A DNA stretch of 27,670 nt from Fimbriimonadaceae bacterium (lineage in GTDB: Bacteria; Armatimonadota; Fimbriimonadia; Fimbriimonadales; Fimbriimonadaceae). The stretch is from NCBI GenBank assembly GCA_020851885.1, contig JADZBW010000208.1, forward strand, positions 1 through 27,670. The letters run 5' to 3'. Each line of letters begins with the position of its first letter. The stretch's first letter is position 1. Positions 1 through 6,885 of this stretch are shown here, piece after piece. A model generated the notes under the pieces. The model was not told the DNA's origin and ran no database searches. It saw only the letters and a program-made list of their open reading frames with translations. Position numbers and translations under genes: made by a program.

Positions 1-1
1 T

Positions 2-1027
2 GATCGTTTCTTCGGCTACCTGGATCAGAAGAAGGCGCACAACCACTTTCCGGCCTACTTGTGGAACGATCGCGACGTCTTCCTGCTGCCTCAAAACCCC
101 TATTTCGACGCTCATCCCAAAGTGACTCCCGGCCCAAAACCCACCACTTTCTTCGACCAGTTCAAAGGTGGGCAGTACGCGCCGGACGTAATCGAGGACC
201 AAGCAGTCGCATGGCTTGAGAAGAAGCGGTCCAAGCCATTTTTCCTTTACTTTGCGACGGCGCTGCCTCATGTGTCCCTGCAAGCGCCGGACTCCCTTGT
301 GAATCAGTTCCCCACTTCTTGGGATCCGGAGCCCTACGTTACCGGCAGCGGGTATTTGCCGAACCTCCGACCACGCGCCACTTACGCGGCGATGATCTCC
401 AAGATCGATCAATCGCTGGGTCGGCTAATGTCGACCCTGAAGGCTACCGGCCAAATCGAGAACACGATCATTCTGTTCACTTCCGATAATGGAACCACAT
501 TTGTTAAGCACGTCGATGCCGAGTTCTTTGGGTCGACCGCTGGGCTGCGAGGCAAGAAGGGCGAGTTGTTTGAGGGCGGAATTCGCGTCCCTCTGATTGT
601 GAACCGCGGTAAAGCGGACTCCGTCAGCCATGATTCGGTCTACATGCCCGACATAATGCCTACGCTATTGCAGATGGCGGGTATCCAGACGCCAAAAGGA
701 ATCGATGGCCTTCCGTTCGCAGACGTCTTCCTCGGGAAGCCATTGGGAGCAAACACCCACAAATTTCTATACTTCGAATACCCAGAAGGGCCCCACTCTC
801 AGGCGGTCATCCTCGACGGGCGATGGAAAGCCATTCGAAGCAATTTGAAGCAGTCGACCGCGATCCAAGTGTTCGATCTGCAAACGGATGAGGGCGAAAA
901 GCAGGATATCGCGAAGGCGCGTTCCGACCTGGTGAAGCTTGCCGATGAAGTAATGCGTCGGGAACACCGGGCCAACAAGCTCTTCCCACTCAATCGAATC
1001 GATAAAGTGGTGACCGGCAAGCCATGA
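2..1027 (+). CDS. Sulfatase, 5' end missing (partial)
   Basis: C-terminal 341 residues of a type I (formylglycine-dependent) sulfatase, an enzyme that hydrolyses sulfate esters, usually in the periplasm or outside the cell. The frame is open to the left edge, so the N-terminus with the CxPSR active-site motif lies outside the window. What is visible fits the arylsulfatase fold: FFGYLDQKKAHNHFP near the start, FYLYFATALPHV-type strand (FFLYFATALPHV), the metal-binding FTSDNG motif, then LRGKKGELFEGGIRVPLIV, PDIMPTLLQMAG and the C-terminal DGRWKAIR strand seen in sulfatases. The stop TGA overlaps the ATG of the next sulfatase (ATGA, 1024-1027), so the pair is almost certainly co-translated. The substrate cannot be read from the sequence; carbohydrate sulfates are common for this subgroup. 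Confidence 0.93.
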   Translation, partial: DRFFGYLDQKKAHNHFPAYLWNDRDVFLLPQNPYFDAHPKVTPGPKPTTFFDQFKGGQYAPDVIEDQAVAWLEKKRSKPFFLYFATALPHVSLQAPDSLVNQFPTSWDPEPYVTGSGYLPNLRPRATYAAMISKIDQSLGRLMSTLKATGQIENTIILFTSDNGTTFVKHVDAEFFGSTAGLRGKKGELFEGGIRVPLIVNRGKADSVSHDSVYMPDIMPTLLQMAGIQTPKGIDGLPFADVFLGKPLGANTHKFLYFEYPEGPHSQAVILDGRWKAIRSNLKQSTAIQVFDLQTDEGEKQDIAKARSDLVKLADEVMRREHRANKLFPLNRIDKVVTGKP

Positions 1028-2397
1028 TTGGGCTTCTGATTGCGGCCGCTATCTCGGCGACACCGACCAATGTGATCGTCATCCTCTGCGACGATCTAGG
1101 CTATGGCGACCTTGGATGTTACGGTCAGACAGGCTACACCACCCCTAACATCGACCGCTTGGCAGCCGAAGGCGCTCGCCTCACGGAATTTTACAGCGCG
1201 TCTCCCGCTTGTTCCCCTTCGAGGGCTGCCCTATTGACCGGATGCTATCCGCAGCGAGTTGGCATTCCGTTTGTGCTCAACCCCAAGAGCAAGACGGGTT
1301 TGGCCCGCTCCGAGAAAACGTTGCCCGAGATCTTCCACGACTCTGGCTATCGAACGGCATGCGTCGGCAAATGGCACCTTGGGGACGCCCCGAACCACTG
1401 GCCAACTCAGCATGGTTTCGATTCCTACTTTGGCTTGCCATATTCGAACGACATGTGGCCGCCCAATGGCAACTGGCCCGATCTTTGGCTGTATCGCGGC
1501 GAGCAAAGAGTCAAACAAGTCGCAACACTCGCTAACCAGGACGACCTAACCGGCATGTACACGAGAGAAGCGATTGGGTTCATCCGCGAGAACCGATCCC
1601 GACCATTCTTCCTCTATCTGGCTCACTCGATGCCACACGTCCCCATCGGAGCTTCTCACGAATTCAAAGGCAAGCACCCGGATTGGCCTTATGCCGACAC
1701 GATTCAGGACCTGGATGCGAGCACCGGCCGAATCATCGACACCCTGAAGAAGCTCCATCTCGACCGCAAGACGCTGGTCGTGTTCACCTCAGACAACGGA
1801 CCGTGGCTTCCCTATGGAGCCCATGCTGGTTCCTCCGGGGGATTCCGCGAGGGCAAGGGCACCTGTTATGAGGGAGGTCAACGGGTTCCAGCGATCTTCT
1901 GGCAACCTGGGAAAATCAAGCCAAGCGTCCTCAGTGGGATCGCCGCCAACTTGGACCTGCTTCCGACCCTTACCGCGCTGGCCAACGTGAAGATACGCGG
2001 AAATCTAAAGATCGACGGCGTCTCGTTGGCGGAGACGGTCCTTCGGGCCAAACCAAGCCCGCGCGAGGAGTTCCTTTATTACTACCCGGATCAGCTTAAG
2101 GCCATTCGCGTCGGCAAATGGAAGTTGCATGTTCCCCATCCCGATCTGGAGATGGTCGCCGCGCCCGGCGTCAACGGCAAACCAGGAGGGCAAAAGATGG
2201 GCAGGATCGGACTCTCCCTCTACGACCTCAGCTCCGATCCGGCAGAAAAGGTCAATCTGGTCAACAAGTACCCAACGGTGGTCGAACGACTGCTTCTTCG
2301 AATCTTCAAGGCTCGTAAGGCCCTCGGCGACACCCTCACGAAAACGAAGGGCCAGGAGATTCGACCTGCAGAACCAGCAATCTGGAAGCCCAACTAG
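1024..2397 (+). CDS. Secreted type I sulfatase (arylsulfatase family)
   Basis: 457-residue sulfatase, complete. A short hydrophobic leader (residues 1-13, MIGLLIAAAISAT) suggests export. Metal ligands D23-D24 are in LCDDLGYGD. The formylglycine motif CSPSR is at residues 63-67, so C63 is the residue converted by a maturase; no maturase gene lies in the window. GKWHLGD, HGFDSYFGLPYSNDMWP and FTSDNGPW follow in the usual order, and the C-terminal domain carries AIRVGKWKLH and the DLSSDPAEKVNL motif. Cys-type active sites can be matured under aerobic (FGE) or anaerobic (anSME) systems. The start overlaps the stop of the preceding sulfatase by four bases. Its TAG stop shares the palindrome CTAG with the TAG stop of the convergent MFS gene. 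Sulfate ester hydrolase is secure; substrate is unknown. Confidence 0.95.
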   Translation: MIGLLIAAAISATPTNVIVILCDDLGYGDLGCYGQTGYTTPNIDRLAAEGARLTEFYSASPACSPSRAALLTGCYPQRVGIPFVLNPKSKTGLARSEKTLPEIFHDSGYRTACVGKWHLGDAPNHWPTQHGFDSYFGLPYSNDMWPPNGNWPDLWLYRGEQRVKQVATLANQDDLTGMYTREAIGFIRENRSRPFFLYLAHSMPHVPIGASHEFKGKHPDWPYADTIQDLDASTGRIIDTLKKLHLDRKTLVVFTSDNGPWLPYGAHAGSSGGFREGKGTCYEGGQRVPAIFWQPGKIKPSVLSGIAANLDLLPTLTALANVKIRGNLKIDGVSLAETVLRAKPSPREEFLYYYPDQLKAIRVGKWKLHVPHPDLEMVAAPGVNGKPGGQKMGRIGLSLYDLSSDPAEKVNLVNKYPTVVERLLLRIFKARKALGDTLTKTKGQEIRPAEPAIWKPN

Positions 2398-3725
2398 TCG
2401 AACAATTCCCGACCCTTGGTTTCGATGACCAAGGGCAGCAGCACCAACCCGACGAGAGGCACCGCACCAACCCAGAAGAGCACATTGATGGCGGCGGCGG
2501 TCGAATCTTTTCCGAGTCCCGCAATCATGCCAACGAGGAACGGACCACCTGCCGCGATGAACCGTCCCGCGTTGTAGCAGAAGCCCGCTCCCGTCCCCCG
2601 TAAACGAGTTGGGAAGAGTTCGGGCAGATAATAGGTAAAGGACCCGAAGACGCCAAAAACCGACAACCCAATGAAGAAATATCCGTACAGCCGAGTATGC
2701 GGATCGAGATCCAAGCCGAAGGTTCCGAAGAGTGCGAAAGCAGAGAGGATGAAGTAGATGGCGAACATCGCCTTCCGTCCGAAGCGCTTTGCGATGGGAA
2801 TCGTCAGCAGGGTGCCAAGCAATCCACCGACATTGAAGCAGTTCGTGGCGAGTTTCTTCCATCCCTCCACCAGCTGTTGTATCGCCGGACCCGTCAGCCC
2901 TTGTCTCGCCGCCTCGCCCTGAGCAAGGCCGGTGGCAACGACCGATATGAACGCATTGCAGGCCCACCACATGATCAGGGCGATGAGGGCCATCGAGAAG
3001 CCGCTGATCGTGATACGGCGGACTTCGGGGCTGAACAGCTCCTTGATCGTGGGATGAACCCGGTCGGCGACCTTTTGCCACCGTTCAGGCTCTTTGATGA
3101 ACAGGCGCACGAAGAACGCCACCGCCGCCGGCACCAAGCCAAAGAGAAACACATATCGCCAAGCGACTTCCGGTGACCCCGGGAACATCACACCCTGAAT
3201 CCAATAGGTCACATAGGTCGCCAGAAACAGTCCCATCGGCGCCGACGTGTACAGCAATGCGCCCGCCTCGACTCGCCGCTTCTCTGGCACCACCTCCGCG
3301 ACCATCGACGCCCCCGCCGCCCACTCGCCCCCAATTCCCAGGGAAGCGACAATCCTGAATACCATCAGCAACCAGATATTTGGAGCGATCGCACAAAGGG
3401 CGGTTCCCAGTGAGTACAGGGCCATAGTCAGCAACAGAGTCTTGGTGCGCCCGATTCGATCGGCGACCTTGCCAAACAGGATGCCGCCCAATCCCCAGCC
3501 GATCAGGAGGATCGATGTCAAGAGCCCGCTCCATTGAAGCGTCGCCTGCTTGGCTTCAGGAGAACCGATCGTCAAACCCAGCAGCGTGGGCACACAGTTT
3601 GGGGCGACATAGTTGAAGAGAAGGCCATCGAAAACATCGAACCCCCAGCCCAGCCATGCCGCAAAGAGGACGGTCCACTGATAACCGGTCATGTCGAGAA
3701 GCTGTCGTCGGGGCTTCGTTGCCAT
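2394..3725 (-). CDS. MFS transporter (metabolite:H+ symporter type)
   Basis: 443-residue inner-membrane transporter with about 12 predicted hydrophobic helices. The major facilitator motif A is clear after the second helix (LFGKVADRIGRTKT, about residues 82-95), and LGIGGEWAAGASMVAE near residue 135 is typical of the sugar/organic acid:H+ symporter branch that includes the benzoate, shikimate and sialic acid carriers. The C-terminal half repeats the pattern with IPIAKRFGRKAMF and ends LPLVIETKGRELFD, matching the ETKGR end common in this branch. The gene has its own strong promoter (3738-3766) and is therefore probably transcribed alone. It converges on the sulfatases, so it is not in their operon; import of desulfated products is possible but unproven. 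Substrate unknown. Confidence 0.93.
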   Translation of the reverse strand: MATKPRRQLLDMTGYQWTVLFAAWLGWGFDVFDGLLFNYVAPNCVPTLLGLTIGSPEAKQATLQWSGLLTSILLIGWGLGGILFGKVADRIGRTKTLLLTMALYSLGTALCAIAPNIWLLMVFRIVASLGIGGEWAAGASMVAEVVPEKRRVEAGALLYTSAPMGLFLATYVTYWIQGVMFPGSPEVAWRYVFLFGLVPAAVAFFVRLFIKEPERWQKVADRVHPTIKELFSPEVRRITISGFSMALIALIMWWACNAFISVVATGLAQGEAARQGLTGPAIQQLVEGWKKLATNCFNVGGLLGTLLTIPIAKRFGRKAMFAIYFILSAFALFGTFGLDLDPHTRLYGYFFIGLSVFGVFGSFTYYLPELFPTRLRGTGAGFCYNAGRFIAAGGPFLVGMIAGLGKDSTAAAINVLFWVGAVPLVGLVLLPLVIETKGRELFD

Positions 3726-3737
3726 CGTCGAAAGTGG

Positions 3738-3766
3738 ATTCTAGGCAAGCAACCCGAGTCTGTCAA
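3738..3766 (-). promoter_or_regulatory. Near-consensus sigma70 promoter for the MFS gene
   Basis: On the minus strand TTGACA (3766-3761) is followed by exactly 17 bases and TAGAAT (3743-3738): a perfect -35 and a 5-of-6 -10. Transcription would begin around 3729-3732, only about 4-7 bases before the ATG at 3725, so the leader would be nearly absent; no Shine-Dalgarno is present. It lies in the 56-base gap after the secreted-protein gene. Seen in sequence; activity is inferred. Confidence 0.8.
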
Positions 3767-3781
3767 GCACATGGAGCCCGC

Positions 3782-5191
3782 TCAATGTACTGGGGGCGGT
3801 GGTTCCGTGCTCATCGAACCTGTCGATGGGGGGCGGCGATACTTGAGACCGATTTCTCCGATCCCAGGCACTCCCTTGCTGTAGACCCGGAACCCCCAAG
3901 CGCCTTGACGCTCATAAACGAAGTCTTCCCCGCTCAGAGGATCCTTGACCAGTTCCGGCTTCACGGCTTCCACGAGATTGGTCGGCAATTTTCCGGTATC
4001 CCATTTGAAGCGAATCACCGCCGCTGAAAGGCCCAACAATCTGAGCTGAGTCCGCGACTTTGCCGCGGCCGACCCGGCCTGGGAGAACACGTAGATCGAA
4101 GAGTCGGTCAACTCGTCGACGAATGCCGTCGGAGAGGCCGGAGCCCGAAAGGTTTGCTCTTCTTCAGCATCCGAGGATTGCTGATTCGTGGGTGGAGGAA
4201 CCCAGCCTGATTCCGGTCCGCTGTACTTCTTCCGCTCCGGGATAAGAGCTTGCTCGATTCGACTTCGCGTCCGTTGGAGAAGAGCACTCCGTTGTTGAGG
4301 GCTCAGCGCCCTGATCTGGATCTCCAATGCCGACCAGCCACCTTCCTTGTCTCCTGAAGCGCCAATCGCGTCGGACGCCGGATCTTTCCCGGTGAGGGCG
4401 TCGGCGATACTCTGCATCATCAGTTGTTGCTCGATTTCAAGGCACTTCAAGATCCTGGGCGGACCCGCGAGCAGGTTAGGAACGGTTGCTTCGATCAAGG
4501 CGGCGTCGGCACGTGAAATGGCATCCAGGTGGCGTTCGATACCGGCGAGGGCGATCGACTCGATCGCGATTCCGACGAGATTGGAGATGAGCGTGCCAGA
4601 TTCAAGGCTGACTCCAAGTTGGTAACTGTCCAGAAGGTACTTGGTTCCCTGAAGCGACTTGCCATCGGCGAAAGCCACAAAGGCCGCAATGTCGGCAAGT
4701 TTCGCAACGCTCTTCATGTAAGCGAATTCAGGGAAGAGGCTGGTTACGCTGAACTTCTCCCTTGGATCCCAAATCTTCTTGCGGACTCCTTTCGCGAGAT
4801 ATTCGAGGGCGGCCCCGTACCGCTTGGAGGCTTCACGCCACACTTCCAGGCGCGTCATCCCATCGAGGTGCTTGGCCAATTCCACATCCTCTTTGGGTGG
4901 CCGCTCCATTTCCCAAAGGCTCTTCTCAATGTCGGACCCTTTCGGCTCGTCTTTCAATCGTTCAAGGAGGGCCTCATAGGAATCGGGCGTCCAGGAGAGA
5001 TAGATGCCAAGCTGCTTATTCCTAACGACTTCTGCCGCCATCAGCAGATCCTCGTAGCCATTGACGCCAGTTGGCTGGGGAACCACTTGCTGCAATAGCG
5101 TCCTATACGGCTCTTGCATGCCGCTCGATTCTGCCGGAGAGGCTGGGAGTCGTACCAGACTCAGAAGGATGGCTACAGCTACCGAATTCAT
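3782..5191 (-). CDS. Secreted protein of unknown function with pseudopilin-like C-terminus
   Basis: 469 residues, not recognised as a named family. Residues 1-20 (MNSVAVAILLSLVRLPASPA) look like a signal peptide. The middle is helical and charged, and a low-complexity stretch near residues 320-345 (PPPTNQQSSDAEEEQ) looks like a linker. The last 90 residues contain LLGLSAAVIRFKWDTGKLPTNL, then DPLSGEDFVYER and FRVYSKG. This resembles the common tail of planctomycete/armatimonadete secreted proteins, shared in outline with type II pseudopilins (a chain running through G-x-LP and DP-x-G-x-x-x-x-Y). A ribosome-binding AAGGA lies 8 bases before the ATG. It follows the dienelactone hydrolase by 48 bases and may be the third gene of that operon. 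Function is unknown; extracytoplasmic location is a fair inference. Confidence 0.8.
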   Translation of the reverse strand: MNSVAVAILLSLVRLPASPAESSGMQEPYRTLLQQVVPQPTGVNGYEDLLMAAEVVRNKQLGIYLSWTPDSYEALLERLKDEPKGSDIEKSLWEMERPPKEDVELAKHLDGMTRLEVWREASKRYGAALEYLAKGVRKKIWDPREKFSVTSLFPEFAYMKSVAKLADIAAFVAFADGKSLQGTKYLLDSYQLGVSLESGTLISNLVGIAIESIALAGIERHLDAISRADAALIEATVPNLLAGPPRILKCLEIEQQLMMQSIADALTGKDPASDAIGASGDKEGGWSALEIQIRALSPQQRSALLQRTRSRIEQALIPERKKYSGPESGWVPPPTNQQSSDAEEEQTFRAPASPTAFVDELTDSSIYVFSQAGSAAAKSRTQLRLLGLSAAVIRFKWDTGKLPTNLVEAVKPELVKDPLSGEDFVYERQGAWGFRVYSKGVPGIGEIGLKYRRPPSTGSMSTEPPPPVH

Positions 5192-5239
5192 GACCTATAT
5201 CCTTGAGACGTAACGTCGTGGGCAATCGTTGAGTTGCGT

Positions 5240-5914
5240 TTAGAGATTCGCTTTCAGGAAGGCCAACAAGCGTTGCCATGCCGCAAATGCGGCCGTCTCG
5301 TTGTAGACCTCCGGTCGGGAGTCGTTGAAGAAGGCGTGATGGGTCCCGGGATAGGTCGTGAACTGATGCTCCTTCCCGAGCAGAGTCAGTTCCTCATCGA
5401 GGGCTCTGACCACGCTGGGTGAGGCGTAGTCGTCATGCTCGGCGAACACACCCATCATCGGGCAGGACAGAGCCCTCAGGGCCGGTTGGACATTGGGGTG
5501 GATGCCATAGAAGTTGGCGCATGCGCCTATCTTGGACGAATGGCAGGCTGCGTACATGGACAATTGGCCACCCATGCAGAAGCCGACGACTCCCAGCTTC
5601 TTCCCCATGACCGAAGGCAAAGAAAGGACCTTGTCGATGGCGCGCTCGAGCACTTCCGCGGTCTCCGAAATACCCAGGGCCATCATCAATTCTCCGGCCC
5701 GCGTTGGCTCGGTAGTTGCTTCGCCAAAGTACAAGTCGGGGGCAAGCGCGGTATATCCGGCCTCTGCGAATCGGTCGCAGACATGCTTGATGTGATCGAC
5801 CAGTCCCCACCACTCCTGGATCACGATGACCCCCGGGCCAACACCGTCTCGCGCGGTCGCCAAATAGCCTTGATATTGCCGGTCTCCGCCATTGAAATCG
5901 ATGAGTTGGCCCAT
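5240..5914 (-). CDS. Dienelactone hydrolase family protein
   Basis: Alpha/beta-hydrolase of 224 residues from the chosen ATG at 5914. The dienelactone hydrolase triad is visible: C113 in GFCMGG, D161/D162 in FAEHDDYAS and H193 in YPGTHHAF. E36 in VIQEWWG matches the conserved glutamate that holds the cysteine in its resting state. Family members hydrolyse dienelactone in chlorocatechol breakdown, but many genomic members act on other esters or lactones, so the substrate here is open. A longer in-frame start at 5965 exists, but it would lie inside the end of the upstream rluD-like gene; the 5914 ATG is preceded by AGGAGA (5922-5917) and starts 11 bases after that gene's stop. Cytoplasmic, no signal peptide. 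Likely co-transcribed with the pseudouridine synthase. Confidence 0.92.
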   Translation of the reverse strand: MGQLIDFNGGDRQYQGYLATARDGVGPGVIVIQEWWGLVDHIKHVCDRFAEAGYTALAPDLYFGEATTEPTRAGELMMALGISETAEVLERAIDKVLSLPSVMGKKLGVVGFCMGGQLSMYAACHSSKIGACANFYGIHPNVQPALRALSCPMMGVFAEHDDYASPSVVRALDEELTLLGKEHQFTTYPGTHHAFFNDSRPEVYNETAAFAAWQRLLAFLKANL

Positions 5915-5925
5915 GGTCTCCTGTT

Positions 5926-6828
5926 CTAGAACGAGTCTATGGACTCCTTCTTTGCCATTTCGCATCCCAGGAAATCCGCGGGAGGCTCTGCGAAGCAGAC
6001 GATCCTTCGCCCATCGTCCGGGTGGTTGAACGCAAGGTAGGCGGCATGAAGCTGCAACGCTCCCGATTGATAGGCAATTGGTGCGTAGATCGCATCCCCC
6101 AAGACCGGCATCCCAAGCGAGCTCAAATGAACTCTTATCTGATGGGTTCGGCCCGTTCCCAGCCGGACCGCAAGCAGCGTGCCCTGATCCAATCGAGCGA
6201 TCTTTCGAACAAACGTAATGGCGGGCTTGCCCATCGGATCGATCGCCATTTTCAAACGGTTTCGCTTGTCACGTGTGATTGGAGCCTCGATTTTGAAGTG
6301 ATCTTGGGGAACATGGCCGGCCACGACGGCGAAATATCGGCGCTCCGCGGACTTGCCTTCGATCTGCTTCGCCAGGTTGACATGGGCAGCATCCGTCTTC
6401 GCCACGATCATCAAGCCGGTTGTCTCCTTGTCAAGCCGGTGGACGATGCCAGGTCGGAAGGACCCGCCCGCCGTGCTGAGTTCATGGGAACGATTGAGGA
6501 GTGCATTTACGAGCGATGGTTCCTTCAACGATGCCGCCGGGTGGGCAGCCAATCCACGTGGCTTATTCACGACCAAAAGGACATCATCCTCATAGACCAC
6601 GTCGAGGGGAATGTCGGCTGGGGTGAGGTCGTGGGCCTCTGATTCACCCGGCTCGTCCAGAGTCACCTTCATCCCGGCTTCCAGCTTCATCGAGGACTTC
6701 GCCACACGGTCATCGACCGTGACTTTTCCTTCTTCGATGAGCTTGACTAGCTTTGAACGACTGTGCTCTGGCAGCATGCGAGCAAGAAATCGATCCAGTC
6801 GCTCAACGGTATCCGCAATGAGATCCAC
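5926..6828 (-). CDS. rluD: RluA/RluD-family 23S rRNA pseudouridine synthase
   Basis: 300 residues, full length for the family. Residues about 8-60 form an S4 RNA-binding domain (LDRFLARMLPEHSRSKLVKL). The catalytic motif HRLDKETTG is at 130-138 with D133 as the nucleophile, and GTGRTHQIRVHL near residue 223 is the second family signature. VNKPRGLAAHP precedes the active site. RluD makes pseudouridines 1911, 1915 and 1917 in helix 69 of 23S rRNA; RluC and related proteins share these motifs, so RluD is the likeliest but not certain assignment. The start is GTG with AAGGAG only two bases upstream, an unusually short spacing. It heads the minus-strand group with the dienelactone hydrolase and diverges from the gene at 6886. 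Confidence 0.9.
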   Translation of the reverse strand: MDLIADTVERLDRFLARMLPEHSRSKLVKLIEEGKVTVDDRVAKSSMKLEAGMKVTLDEPGESEAHDLTPADIPLDVVYEDDVLLVVNKPRGLAAHPAASLKEPSLVNALLNRSHELSTAGGSFRPGIVHRLDKETTGLMIVAKTDAAHVNLAKQIEGKSAERRYFAVVAGHVPQDHFKIEAPITRDKRNRLKMAIDPMGKPAITFVRKIARLDQGTLLAVRLGTGRTHQIRVHLSSLGMPVLGDAIYAPIAYQSGALQLHAAYLAFNHPDDGRRIVCFAEPPADFLGCEMAKKESIDSF

Positions 6829-6867
6829 GGCTCCTTCTTACCTTTTGGAACCGATTCTTCACCATTT

Positions 6868-6877
6868 ATTGTATAGA
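6868..6877. promoter_or_regulatory. Overlapping divergent -10 boxes
   Basis: The 57-base gap between rluD (-) and the 6886 gene (+) contains ATTGTATAGA. Read on the minus strand it gives TACAAT (6873-6868); read on the plus strand it gives TATAGA (6872-6877). The two -10-like boxes overlap, so the promoters could compete for polymerase. Neither has a good -35. On the plus strand the box ends 8 bases before the ATG at 6886, which would give a leaderless mRNA. Confidence 0.4.
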
Positions 6878-6885
6878 CTCACAGT

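Noticed and set aside
2005..3081. 358-residue open frame on the minus strand
   Set aside because: It overlaps the sulfatase and MFS genes in another frame, and its composition (Arg, Gly, His-rich, no motif) marks it as a shadow.
5915..5965. Longer start for the dienelactone hydrolase at 5965
   Set aside because: It would overlap the end of rluD; the ATG at 5914 has AGGAGA upstream and gives the usual N-terminus.
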